Shown here piece after piece: positions 8,739 through 19,037 of a DNA stretch of 64,000 nt. The translations under genes and the position numbers were made by a program. Source of the stretch: CAWGYT01 sp963826795 (GTDB lineage Bacteria; Planctomycetota; Planctomycetia; Pirellulales; Pirellulaceae). The first letter of the stretch is position 1. Every line of letters starts with the position of its first letter. The notes under the pieces were generated by a model that searched no databases, was not told where the DNA came from, and was given only the letters and a program-made list of their open reading frames with translations. Where the stretch lies: assembly GCA_963826795.1 (NCBI GenBank), contig CAWGYT010000008.1:62001-126000 (forward strand), written 5' to 3'.

Positions 8739-10961
8739 GTGCGCACAAGTGTTAAATTGGAGGGTGTGGGTGCTTTGATTGAGGGCCGCCATGAGAACCC
8801 CTTTGAGCTCTTAGGGCCCCACGAAGTTGAATGCGACGGTGGCAAGGCCCTGGCAGTGCGGGCGTTTTTTCCGCAGTCAAGCCAGGTCTGGCTGGCCCAC
8901 GAAGGACACTTGACGGACCGCCAGTTGATGCGGCGAATCCATCCATCCGGACTCTACGAAGCGATTTGCCCTTGGCCCGGGCACGAAGGATCGGCTCGCT
9001 ACAAGTTGCATGTCGAAGACATCACAGGAAAGCAGATCACCATGCACGATCCCTACGCATTCCCGCCCCTGCTGACCGATTTCGATCTGCACCTGCTGGG
9101 TGAGGGGCGTCACTGGCAATCCTACGAACGACTGGGAGCTCATCTGCGGACGATTGACGGCGTTAAGGGCGTGAACTTTGCCGTTTGGGCACCGAATGCC
9201 ACGCGGCGTCAGCGTGGTCGGCGACTTCAATGAGTGGGACGGTCGCCGCCACCCGATGCGCAAGCACATTCCCAGCGGGATTTGGGAACTGTTCATTCCC
9301 GGGCATCGACCGTCGGCGAGCAATACAAGTTCCGCGTCAACCAGCACGGGCACACGGTCGACAAGAGCGATCCCTACGGTTTCGCGGCCGAAGTGCCACC
9401 CAAGACGGCCTCGATCGTCACGGATCTGGACGACTATCAGTGGACGCGATCGAGAATGGATGGAGCGGCGGCGCGCGACGAATCCGCTCGAAGAGCCGAT
9501 CGTCGTCTACGAGGTCCATCTGGGCAGCTGGCGCGCGCTCGCACCGATTCGCCGCATGGCTGGCTGAACTATCGCGAGTTGGCACATCAGCTGGTCGAGT
9601 ACTGCCACGAGATGGGCTACACGCATCTCGAGCTGTTGCCCGTCAGCGAGCATCCCTTTACCGGAAGTTGGGGTTACCAGACGGTCGGCTATTTCGCGGC
9701 GACCAGTCGCTACGGCACGCCGCAAGACTTCATGTACTTCGTGGATCACTGCCATCAGAACGGGATCGGCGTGATCTCGATTGGGTGCCGGCCCACTTCC
9801 CCCGGGACGACCACGGGCTGCGACGTTTCGACGGGACGGCGCTGTACGAACATGCCGATCCGCGCCAGGGCGAGCATCCGGATTGGGGCACGTTGATCTT
9901 CAACTACGGCCGCAACGAGGTCCGCAACTTCCTGATCTCCAACGCCCTGTTCTGGCTCGACAAGTACCACATCGACGGCCTGCGCGTCGACGCGGTCGCG
10001 TCGATGCTGTACCTGGACTACAGCCGCGAGGACGGCGATTGGATTCCGAACGAATACGGCGGCCGGGAGAATCTGGAAGCGATCTCGCTGCTGAAGGAAT
10101 TCAACGAGCAGGTCCACTGCAGTACCCGGGCGTCTTGACGATCGCCGAAGAATCGACCGCCTGGGGCGGCGTGTCGCGGCCGACCTACATCGGCGGTCTC
10201 GGGTTCTCAGCTCAAGTGGAACATGGGCTGGATGAACGACACGCTGCGCTACATGCGACACGAGCCGATCCATCGCCAGTATCACCACGACGAGCTGACC
10301 TTCAGCATGATTTACGCCTTTACCGAGAACTTCTCCTGCCGCTGTCGCACGACGAGGTGGTGCACGGCAAGGGATCGCTGCTGGATCAGATGCCGGGCGA
10401 CCTGTGGCAGAAGTTCGCCAACCTGCGCCTGCTGTACAGCTACATGTGGACGCATCCCGGCAAGAAGCTGCTGTTCATGGGCAGCGAGTTCGGCCAGTGG
10501 AACGAATGGAACTGCGACGAGAGCCTGCAGTGGGACTTGCTGCAATGGGACTCGCACCAGGGCATTCAAAATCTGATCGCGCGATCTGAATCGGCATCTA
10601 TCGCCGCGAGCCGGCGCTGTATGAGCTCGATTTCGATGCCGGACGGATTCGAATGGATCGATTGCCAGAGTGCCGACGACAGCGTGCTTGGCGTACATCC
10701 GCAAGGCGAAGGATCCCGAACGACATGTTGTTGGTCTGCTGCAACTTCACGCCCGTCGTCCGGGATCGGCATCGAGTCGGCGTACCGCACGAGATGTGGT
10801 ATCGCGAGATCTTCAACAGCGATTCGGAGCACTACGACGGCAGCAACGTCGGCAACTTCCCCGGGATTGGCGCCGAACCAATCGAGTGGCATGGTCGGCC
10901 GTGGTCCATCGAGATCCGGCTTCCGCCCTTGGGTGTCGCCGTCTTCAAACCGGAACGCTGA
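8739..10961 (+). pseudogene. glgB: 1,4-alpha-glucan branching enzyme, disrupted by at least ten indels
   Basis: GlgB creates alpha-1,6 branches in glycogen. Segments in all three frames, in the correct order, cover the whole enzyme: N-terminal CBM48-like domain (PFELLGPHE), WAPNAT / VSVVGDFNEWDGRRHPM, YEVHLGSW, HPFTGSWGYQTVGYFA, GLRVDAVASMLYLDYSR (catalytic Asp), TIAEESTAW (catalytic Glu), PLSHDEVVHGKGS (third Asp) and GVAVFKPER at the stop. The GTG start at 8739 has AGGAG seven bases upstream. Breaks lie near 9205, 9301, 9445, 9545, 9776, 10120, 10207, 10333, 10582, 10594, 10641, 10691 and 10717. All catalytic residues survive, so the coding sequence is either very recently broken or misread. 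Total length fits a normal 740-residue protein. Confidence 0.85.
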
Positions 10962-10963
10962 CC

Positions 10964-11023
10964 CCTTGTTCCCGGTAGACCTTGTCCCCGGTAGACCTTG
11001 TCCCCGGTAGCTGGCCCCGGTAG
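10964..11023 (+). repeat. 16-nt tandem repeat after glgB
   Basis: Three copies of CCTTGTCCCCGGTAGA (10964, 10980, 10996; the first has TTCCC) and a shortened fourth copy. The repeat starts three bases after the glgB stop, in the gap between convergent genes. Confidence 0.85.
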
Positions 11024-11067
11024 CCTTGTCCGCATCGTCGCCCCACCGTGGCTCCGCTGCTGCACGA

Positions 11068-13455
11068 TTAGCGATTGCGCGTGTCAGGCAGCGGGTCACG
11101 CTTCCAAGTGACGCCCAACTGCTTTTCCAGCGATTGATACCACTCTTGCAACCGAAGCTGGTTGTCACGCTGGGCCAACATCATCGTCTCATTGGACGGT
11201 CCGCTGCGGAAGAACGCCTCACGCAGCTGGTTGTCATCCGAGTCGACGGACACAAGATAAACGGCATAGGCGGTGTCGTGCGGCTTGTCGACGGCGACGC
11301 CGGTTTGGCCGGTGTCGAGTCCAAAGACAACGCGCATGAAGTCGTCGCCGGGGAATTGAATTCCCGGAATGCGACTGACTTGGGGAGGCAGGTAGGGAAG
11401 CCCGGCGCTGGTCATCCAGGTGACGGAACCGGGAGCGATGACCTTGCGGTTAGGATCGGAGCGAAAGGCGTCGGATGGACGCTGACCCGATACGCGCAGA
11501 CGTTCGGCGGCCTGCTGGGCGTCCTGCTTGGCCAGCTCGATGGCCTGCCGCAACTTGATCGCCCGCACGACCTCGTCTCTCGCTTCGTCCAGCGTCGGGA
11601 CCCGCTCGGCTTCTTCGTCCGTCTTCCAGTAGATGTACTCCGTGTCGACCGCTTGTCCTCGAATCTCACGAACCTCGTATAAGCCCAAGCTGTCGGAAAA
11701 TGCCAACTGAGCGAAGGGCGCGAAGTTCATATCGAAGGCCCGGCTGATTTCGTACAGCGGCTCGCCGGTCACCACATCGGTGTCCTGCAACTGGAGGGCG
11801 TTGACCAGCGGAATACTGCCCAGGGTCAGCCCTTTTTCTTCGGCGACCGTGCGGAGATCGGGCGGGCCAGGCTGGTCCGTCTTGCTTCGATCCGGCGAAA
11901 CGTTCCAGGCGATGTAAGTTCCGTAGTAGCCCCGCATCGTGCCCCGCACGGAGTTGACCGATTCATCCATCCGTTTGCGCACTTCGGGCGAGGCCAATCG
12001 CGTCCGAATGTCGTCGGCGACTTCCTCCAAGGGCTTGAACTCCGGACGCTGCGGCACCACGTTGCCGGGAGCGTCGGGTAGATCTCCCAGCGGATCGCCC
12101 GATTCAGGCGTCCCCAGTTGGCCATCTCCCGCTGCCGGCACATCGACGTCCGCCGACTCAGCGCCCGTTGCCGGCTCATCGGCCGTTGCCGGCTCATCGG
12201 CCGTTGCGGGGGCATCGGCCGTTGCGGGGACATCGGCCGTCGCGGCGTTGTCGGCCGCGGCGGGTTCCGTTTCATCCACTTCCGCGGCGGGATCGGGAGC
12301 CGAATTGAGTTTGGGACCCGGTTCGTTCGGATCGTCCTGCAGCGGTTGCTCGGGCGGCAGGCCGTCTGGGGTCAGGTTCCCATTGGGGTCGGTCTCGGGC
12401 AGTTCCAAGGGGTCCGCGGGCGAATCGTCCAAGCCGGGTTCGTCGGTGGGTAAATCGGGCGTGGCCGCCGCGTCGGGATCCTCCAGCGGCAGCGCCGCGG
12501 AGTCGGCGGGGGATTCTGTGTCGGCGGGGGGCGAGAGGCCGGGCAGGTTGCTCAGGTCGGGCGAGTCGAACGAGGGCAAACTGATGTTGCGAAATTCCTC
12601 CCGATGTGACTCGTAGTATTCCAGGACCTGTTCGTCGGTAACTTGAGCGATCGCGTCAGGCAGAAAGTCGGCCAGATCCGCCTTGATGTATTGCACCGCG
12701 ATTCGTTTCAGCCGTTTGAATCCCGGCTCGGGTTGATCCGGGAGAGGGTACCGATCGCGGTTCTCGTCGAAGACTTTCTGGATCTGATCGGCGGTGGGTT
12801 CTTCGACGCGGGCCAGGTAATCCTCGGCCTCGAAGGGAACTGCCTGAAAGGTGACGCGTCGATTGAGTCGTTGGTAATAGTCCCAGGCGGCGGCTGGGGT
12901 GGGCGGCAGCATCCCGCGCTGAAACAGTCCGACAAACCGCATCGCCAGCAGTTCACGGCGCATCGCGTCCATGAACTGGTTCTGGGCCATGCGGCCTTGC
13001 GACACATTCTGCAGGATTCGCGCGAAGTCTCCGGACTGCAGTGTGCCTTCGGTGTAGCTCTCTAAAAAGCTGATAATCGCGGCGTCGGTAACCTCGATCC
13101 CGAGATCACGGGCCTGCCGGGCCAGGATCGACGTCTGCACCAGATTCGACTCGTCGTCCGTGTCAGGGATCCCCAGCGAACGTTGCGGGGTTGCTCCCTT
13201 TTCGGCTGCCTCGAGGTTCGCCAATTGCATGAAGTTTCGCAAATGATAGCGGGCAAACTTTAAATTCTGCAGATCCGACTCCCGCAGGTCGCCTGAGGCC
13301 ATTTCCACGACAACTTGATTCTGATTCACGCCGGCTTGACGCCCTACCGTCCGGCTGACGATTCCGCCGACCGTGAAGACAATGATCAGGGCGACGCCAA
13401 ATACGGCAAGCAGAACTTTCTGATGCTTGCGAAAAACTGCCAGAGGATTGGCCAT
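11068..13455 (-). CDS. Membrane-anchored SurA/PpiD-like periplasmic protein
   Basis: A 795-residue protein. A short cytoplasmic start is followed by one membrane helix (about residues 15-36, VLLAVFGVALIIVFTVGGIV), then a SurA_N-type helical domain (residues 45-250) of the kind found in PpiD and SurA chaperones. Residues about 295-470 are a proline/aspartate/alanine-rich linker with short repeats (ATADEPATADEPAT). The C-terminal part has the EVREIRG and coiled-coil pattern seen after parvulin domains, but I cannot find a convincing parvulin core, so isomerase activity is doubtful. Likely role: folding or quality control of exported proteins. AAGGAA seven bases before the ATG at 13455 supports the start. 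Confidence 0.7.
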   Translation of the reverse strand: MANPLAVFRKHQKVLLAVFGVALIIVFTVGGIVSRTVGRQAGVNQNQVVVEMASGDLRESDLQNLKFARYHLRNFMQLANLEAAEKGATPQRSLGIPDTDDESNLVQTSILARQARDLGIEVTDAAIISFLESYTEGTLQSGDFARILQNVSQGRMAQNQFMDAMRRELLAMRFVGLFQRGMLPPTPAAAWDYYQRLNRRVTFQAVPFEAEDYLARVEEPTADQIQKVFDENRDRYPLPDQPEPGFKRLKRIAVQYIKADLADFLPDAIAQVTDEQVLEYYESHREEFRNISLPSFDSPDLSNLPGLSPPADTESPADSAALPLEDPDAAATPDLPTDEPGLDDSPADPLELPETDPNGNLTPDGLPPEQPLQDDPNEPGPKLNSAPDPAAEVDETEPAAADNAATADVPATADAPATADEPATADEPATGAESADVDVPAAGDGQLGTPESGDPLGDLPDAPGNVVPQRPEFKPLEEVADDIRTRLASPEVRKRMDESVNSVRGTMRGYYGTYIAWNVSPDRSKTDQPGPPDLRTVAEEKGLTLGSIPLVNALQLQDTDVVTGEPLYEISRAFDMNFAPFAQLAFSDSLGLYEVREIRGQAVDTEYIYWKTDEEAERVPTLDEARDEVVRAIKLRQAIELAKQDAQQAAERLRVSGQRPSDAFRSDPNRKVIAPGSVTWMTSAGLPYLPPQVSRIPGIQFPGDDFMRVVFGLDTGQTGVAVDKPHDTAYAVYLVSVDSDDNQLREAFFRSGPSNETMMLAQRDNQLRLQEWYQSLEKQLGVTWKRDPLPDTRNR

Positions 13456-14157
13456 TTTCGATTCCTTGGATTACTTCGCGGTCGTTTAGCCGACCACCTG
13501 CCGACTTGACAAGTCCGCTCCGAGCGCATTATGCATGTGCCAGCCGAGGTCGTTGCGAACGGCCGTCCATCCTGCCGTCACGGCTTCGACTGAGGGATGA
13601 GTCGGCGGGATCGTCTCGTTAGGTGGCGGCAAGTCGCAACCACGATCGACGAGTGCTTGTTCGAACGGGGTTGGCAAACCTGCCTTGAGTGTACCTAAAT
13701 CGTGTCTCAACGCCGCGCGTCTTCGCGCCGGTCGTTCCGCGAAAACGATCCCAGCCGACTTGACAGCCATCCTAGCGAAGGCGTAGGACCAAGAGAAGTG
13801 CGGTGGGTTTGTCCGGTTCCCTGGGGCGATTCGCCGACCTCGCAGGAAAGATCGACGATTGTAGGCAGAATCGACCTAAGTTCAATCCCAAAAGGCGGGT
13901 CGGATCCACTCGGGCGTCGAGATTCCGGGCGGTTTGCGGCTTGAGCCCTGCCGGCGAAGAATATCGGAGGTGGCTTGAAGCCTCGGCCTATGGTTGCTGC
14001 AAAGCGTCTGATCGCTATTACTTCCCTCACGATGGAAAGTTGTCCGTCACAACGCCGAAGGTAGCAATCGGAAACGGCTCGGGACACGGCGGAATCGCCT
14101 CGGGTCTCCGTGGCTCGGAATCCGCGTCAATATCTCCAGAAACAAGAAACGAACCCC
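13456..14157. other. 700-base gap between divergent genes
   Basis: The PpiD-like gene and topA point away from each other, so both promoters should be here. I see no convincing coding region, RNA gene or repeat. Confidence 0.5.
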
Positions 14158-16908
14158 ATGGCTAAGAAGACTGCCGCCTCGAATCAGAAATCCCTCGTGA
14201 TTGTCGAATCACCGGCCAAGGCCCGCACGATTTCGAAATTTCTGGGGAAGGATTTTGTCGTCGAGGCAAGCATTGGGCACGTGCGTGACTTGCCGCAAGG
14301 TTCGAAAGAGGTGCCGGAGGAATTCAAACGGGAGGATTGGGCCTATTTGGGCGTCAACGTCCAGGATCAATTCAAGCCGATCTACATCGTTCCTGCCGGC
14401 AAGAGGCAGCAGGTGACGAAATTGAGGAAAGCCCTCAAGGACTCCAAGGACCTCTACCTGGCGACGGACGAAGATCGGGAAGGGGAGGCCATCAGTTGGC
14501 ACCTTTGCGAGTTGCTCAAGCCGACCGTCCCGGTTCGGCGACTGGTATTCCACGAGATCACGCAGTCGGCGATCAAGGAATCGCTGGAGCATCCTCGCGA
14601 AATCGACCAGGGGCTGGTCCGCGCTCAGGAGACCCGCCGCATTCTCGACCGCTTGTACGGCTATGACGTGTCTCAATTGCTCTGGCGGAAGGTCGGTCCG
14701 GGCCTTTCCGCGGGCCGGGTCCAGAGTGTGGCGGTACGACTGATCGTGCATCGCGAACGGGAACGGATGGCTTTCGTGGCCGCCACCTACTGGGATCTGG
14801 TCGGCACCTTCCTCAAGTCGGATCAGCAACCATTCACGGCGACCTTGGTCTCAGTCGGCGGCCGCCGAATTCCGCGTGCCAAAGATTTCGATTCGCGTAC
14901 GGGACAGCTCAAGGACCCGAGCTACCTGCAAATGGACGAGGCCGCGGCTCGCGGCCTGGCCGCACGGCTGAGTGAGGCCGACTTCCGGGTCACGGCCCTC
15001 GAAGTGAAACCGTTCACGGAGCGTCCCAAGCCGCCGTTCACGACCAGTACGCTGCAGCAGGAGGCCAACCGCAAGCTGGGCTACACCGCCCGCCGTACGA
15101 TGACGGCTGCCCAAAGCCTCTATGAAAACGGCTTGATCACCTACATGCGAACCGATTCGACCACCTTGGCCGAAGTGGCCGTCCAATCCGCTCGCAAGTT
15201 GGTTCAATCGGAGTACGGCCCGGAATACCTTTACGATTCGCCGCGGGTGTACGCCTCGAAAGTCAAGAACGCGCAAGAGGCACACGAAGCCATCCGGCCG
15301 GCCGGCGAGGACTTTCCGACCCCTCGCTCGTTGCAGAGCCGCCTGTCGGGCGATGAGTTTCGGCTGTATGACCTGATCTGGAAACGGACCGTCGCCAGCC
15401 AGATGGCCGATGCCCGCAAACGTCGGATTACGATCACCGTGGAAGGCGCCGACGCCGTCTTTCAGGCCAGCGGCACGACGATTGACTTCGAGGGCTTTTT
15501 GCGGGCCTACGTCGAAGGCTCGGATGATCCCGACGCCGAGCTGGCCAACAAAGAAACCTTGCTGCCCTCGGTTGAGGAAGGCGAGGCGTTACGGTGCGCC
15601 GGCACCGAAGCCAAGGGTCACACGACGCAACCGCCGGCGCGTTACAGCGAAGCCACGCTGACCCGCACGCTGGAAGAAAAGGGAATCGGTCGACCCAGTA
15701 CCTACGCCTCGATCATCGAAACGATTCAGGCGCGGGATTATGTTTTCAAAAAGGGGAACGCCCTCGTGCCGAGCTGGACGGCTTTCTCGGTCGTACGGCT
15801 GCTGGAAGAGCATCTCCCCTCGCTGGTCGACTACGACTTCACGGCCCAGATGGAAGACTATCTGGATGCGATCAGTCGTCAGGAGGCCGAGCACATCAAG
15901 TATCTGGAGTCGTTCTATTTTGGCGATTCCCAACCCGGGCTGAAGCGACGCCTGGAAACCAAGGAAAAGGAAATCGACCCCCGGGTCATGAGCCGCTTTG
16001 AGATCGGCACGCCCGAGGCCAGCGCCGATCCGATCATTCTCCGCGTGGGCAAGTACGGCCCGTTTCTCGAACACGGGGAACGTCGCGCGAGTTTGCCGGA
16101 GGGGATGGCGCCCGACGAACTGACGCTCACTCGAGCCGTCGAGTTGCTCGAGCAGGCCTCGCGCGACGACGAGCCTCTGGGGATCTGCCCCAAGACGCAA
16201 AAACCGGTCTTTCTCAAGCAGGGACGCTTCGGGCCCTATGTGCAGTTGGGGACCAACGACGGCGATGAGAAGCCCAAGAACTCGTCGCTGCTGAAGGGGA
16301 TGGAGTCCTCGGACGTCACCCTGGACGTCGCCCTGCGGTTGCTGTCCCTGCCGCGAACGCTGGGCGAACATCCGCAACTGAACGAGGCGGTGGTGGCCCA
16401 CAACGGTCGGTACGGGCCCTACGTCAAATGCGGGGCCGAAACCCGCTCGCTCCCGGCCGATCTCTCGCCCCTCGACGTCACGCTCGCCCAAGGACTCGAA
16501 CTGCTGGCACAGCCCAAGACGCGAGGCAACGCACGGGGAGCCCCCAAGGAACCGCTCAAAGTGTTCGATAAATCGCCCGTGACCGACGAGCCCGTCCGAC
16601 TGCTGGAAGGCCGTTTCGGGCCCTATGTGACCGACGGCACCACCAATGCCTCGATCGCCAAAGGCGCCAATCCGGACGACGTGACCTTCGAGCAGGCGCT
16701 GAATCTGCTCGCCGAACGCGCCGCAAAATCCCCGCCGAAAAAGAAAGCGGCCCGCAAAAAGGCCGCGCCGAAAAAGAAAGCGGCCGCCAAAAAATCAACC
16801 GCCAAAAAAGCGGCCGCCCAAAAAACGACGACCCCAAAATCGACGCCCAAGAAGCCGACCACCGCGTCGGCCTCGCGGAAAAAGTCCGTTAAGAAAAGTG
16901 GGACCTGA
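14158..16908 (+). CDS. topA: DNA topoisomerase I (type IA)
   Basis: Relaxes negative supercoils by breaking one strand through a tyrosyl link. The Toprim domain (LVIVESPAKARTISKFLG, then LATDEDREGEAISWHL) is followed by the catalytic core with the active tyrosine in LITYMRTDST. The C-terminal part has no zinc fingers but has at least four topoisomerase C-terminal repeats (KYGPFLEHG, RFGPYVQLG, RYGPYVKCG, RFGPYVTDG). A 50-residue lysine/alanine/proline tail ends the protein, probably non-specific DNA contact. The ATG at 14158 fits the normal family start (MAKKTAASNQKSLVIVESPAKA). The frame extends to 14110 without homology. About 916 residues and fully intact. Confidence 0.95.
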   Translation: MAKKTAASNQKSLVIVESPAKARTISKFLGKDFVVEASIGHVRDLPQGSKEVPEEFKREDWAYLGVNVQDQFKPIYIVPAGKRQQVTKLRKALKDSKDLYLATDEDREGEAISWHLCELLKPTVPVRRLVFHEITQSAIKESLEHPREIDQGLVRAQETRRILDRLYGYDVSQLLWRKVGPGLSAGRVQSVAVRLIVHRERERMAFVAATYWDLVGTFLKSDQQPFTATLVSVGGRRIPRAKDFDSRTGQLKDPSYLQMDEAAARGLAARLSEADFRVTALEVKPFTERPKPPFTTSTLQQEANRKLGYTARRTMTAAQSLYENGLITYMRTDSTTLAEVAVQSARKLVQSEYGPEYLYDSPRVYASKVKNAQEAHEAIRPAGEDFPTPRSLQSRLSGDEFRLYDLIWKRTVASQMADARKRRITITVEGADAVFQASGTTIDFEGFLRAYVEGSDDPDAELANKETLLPSVEEGEALRCAGTEAKGHTTQPPARYSEATLTRTLEEKGIGRPSTYASIIETIQARDYVFKKGNALVPSWTAFSVVRLLEEHLPSLVDYDFTAQMEDYLDAISRQEAEHIKYLESFYFGDSQPGLKRRLETKEKEIDPRVMSRFEIGTPEASADPIILRVGKYGPFLEHGERRASLPEGMAPDELTLTRAVELLEQASRDDEPLGICPKTQKPVFLKQGRFGPYVQLGTNDGDEKPKNSSLLKGMESSDVTLDVALRLLSLPRTLGEHPQLNEAVVAHNGRYGPYVKCGAETRSLPADLSPLDVTLAQGLELLAQPKTRGNARGAPKEPLKVFDKSPVTDEPVRLLEGRFGPYVTDGTTNASIAKGANPDDVTFEQALNLLAERAAKSPPKKKAARKKAAPKKKAAAKKSTAKKAAAQKTTTPKSTPKKPTTASASRKKSVKKSGT

Positions 16909-16942
16909 ACCGCGGCCATCGTGGCGTCCTGGAGGTCGCGCG

Positions 16943-17030
16943 GAGACGCGGAGACGCGGAGACGCTGAGACGCGGAGACGCTGAGACGCTGAGACGCTGA
17001 GACGCTGAGACGCAGAGACGCAGAGACGCA
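16943..17030 (+). repeat. Octanucleotide tandem repeat GAGACGCN, 11 copies
   Basis: Eleven perfect 8-base units GAGACGC followed by G, T or A (order G,G,T,G,T,T,T,T,A,A,A). The repeat fills most of the 137-base gap between topA and the MoxR gene and ends 15 bases before the MoxR start codon. The unit is not a multiple of three and would change promoter or ribosome-site spacing when copy number changes. Confidence 0.95.
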
Positions 17031-17045
17031 ACGAGCGGCAATGTC

Positions 17046-18052
17046 ATGTCCACGCCAGATGATTTACTGCGCGGCGAACTCGACCTGTTTCGAGCGGATT
17101 TTCAGCGGTTGCGCGATGAGATCGGAAAGGTGGTCGTGGGGCAGGACGCGATCGTCACCAACACCCTGGTCGCCCTGATCGCCGGCGGACATGTCTTGCT
17201 GGAGGGCGTGCCGGGGCTCGGAAAGACCCTCTTGGTTCGAACGCTGGCCGAAACGCTGCAGAGCCGTTTCTCGCGGATCCAGTTCACGCCCGATCTGATG
17301 CCGGCGGATTTGATTGGCACCAATGTGATGCTCGAGAGCCAGCAGGGGACCCGGCAGTTCGAATTTCAGGCGGGACCAATTTTTGCCAATATCATTCTCG
17401 CCGACGAGATCAATCGCGCGACACCCAAGACGCAGTCGGCGCTGCTGGAGGTGATGCAAGAGCACGCGGTCACGGTGGCCGGGACCACCCATCGACTCCC
17501 CGGCCTGTTCTTTGTGATGGCCACTCAGAACCCGCTGGAGATGGAAGGAACCTATCCACTGCCCGAGGCCCAACTGGATCGCTTCTTGTGCAAGTTGCTC
17601 GTCGAGTTCCCCACAACGGCTCAGATCGAGACAATTCTGGATCGGACGACCGAAACGGCTTCGCCCACCGTCGCACCTTGCCTGGATAGCGAACGGATTC
17701 TGGCGATGTCGCGGCTCGCGCGCAAATCCCGATCGCGGACGAGATTCGCCGCTACGGGATTGCGCTGGTGATGGCGACCCATCCGGAGCAGCCTCAAGCA
17801 CCTTCAATGACCCGTGACTATGTGCGTTACGGGGCCAGTCCTCGCGGAGCTCAGTCGCTGATTCTGGCCGCCAAGATCCTCGCCATTCTCGATCATCGCT
17901 ACCATGTCGCCCGAGAAGACCTCCGCGCCGCCGCGCCGCAAGTGCTTCGCCACCGTTTGATCCTCAACTTTGAAGGCCAAGCCGACGGAATCAAGCCGGA
18001 TGATATTCTGGCCGAGATCCTCCGTGAAACGGATTCGCCGGCGCGGGTTTGA
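17046..18052 (+). CDS. MoxR family AAA+ ATPase (one-base frameshift)
   Basis: MoxR ATPases act as chaperones for VWA-domain partners. Walker A GVPGLGKT and Walker B IILADEINRATPKTQSALLE are present, with sensor 1 in FVMATQNPLEMEGTYPLPEAQLDRF. The first frame ends at 17771. From about 17722 the expected lid domain continues in another frame (IADEIRRYGIALVMATHPEQ, then SPRGAQSLILAAKI) to the stop at 18052. One base lost in GCGCGCAAATC would explain it. This is the first gene of a typical MoxR-DUF58-VWA operon; the octamer repeat lies directly upstream. Confidence 0.9.
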
Positions 18053-18136
18053 GTCGCCTGGCGGCCGGTGAGGTCCCGGCCGCGAACCGTTTCGAACCGT
18101 TTCGGGCCGAATCCGATTGGCACGTGAGCTGCCCGT

Positions 18137-19017
18137 ATGACCCTCTTCGACACCGAGTTCCTCCAGAAACTGGAATCGCTCTCCCTCCTTTCCAAACGCG
18201 TCAATCGCGGTCAGATGCTCGCCCAAAGGACGACGCGGCAACGCGGGAGCGGGATGGAGTTTGCCGAGCATCAAGAATACTCGTCCGGCGACGACTTTCG
18301 GTACCTCGACTGGAACGTCTTCGCGCGACATGGCGAACTGCTGCTCAAACGGTTCCACGAAGAGCGTGACCTGCGAATCGACCTGCTGCTGGACGCGAGT
18401 CGCAGCATGGCGTTTGGCGAGCCGTCCAGCAAGTTTGACTACGCCCGCCGCGTGGCTGCCTGTTTGGCCTACCTGGGATTGGCCCAAATGGACCGCGTCG
18501 CCGTGACGGTTTTCGCCGACCGCGTGCTCGCGGAGTTTCCTCTGTCACGCGGGAAGCCGCAGGCCCTGAATCTCATTCGTTTTCTGGAAACCCTGCACCC
18601 GGCCGGCGAAGAGACCCGCCTGGAAGCGGCCACGCGTGCCATCGCGCAGCGATCCAGTGCCCGCGGACTCGCGATCCTGATCAGCGACTTCTTTGATCCG
18701 CGCGGTTTTCAGAGGGCGCTCGATCGACTTCGCCACCACCAGTACGAAGTCTACCTGGTCCAGGTATTCGACCCACGGGAAGCGGACCCGCCGTTTCGCG
18801 GCGACCTGGAACTGGTCGATCTGGAGACCGGTGGCACGCGGGTCGTCACGGTGCGCGAGGCCGACCTCCGCCGATACCGAGTCGCCTTTGACGGGTTTCT
18901 GAAATCGCTTCAAGCCTACGCACGGCAACACGGCTTGGGATACATTGGGACGTCCACCCAAGTACCCTACGATGAACTCATGCTCAAGATGATGCGCGAG
19001 CCGGTTGGCTGGGATAG
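18137..19017 (+). CDS. DUF58 domain protein (VWA-like), frameshift close to the stop
   Basis: A protein of about 293 residues. The DUF58 core has YSSGDDFRYLDWNVFARHGELLLKRF, and a VWA-like MIDAS sequence reads LLLDASRSM (DxSxS). The uncorrected frame runs on to 19510 with a tail that is out of frame relative to the next gene. One missing G at about 19000 (GAGGCC read as GAGCC) restores the normal ending MREAGWLG and a stop at 19015-19017, just before the next start at 19038. Partner of MoxR; often involved in membrane or envelope protein assembly, with the exact target unknown. Confidence 0.85.
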
Positions 19018-19037
19018 GAAGACGCCACGGCGATTCG

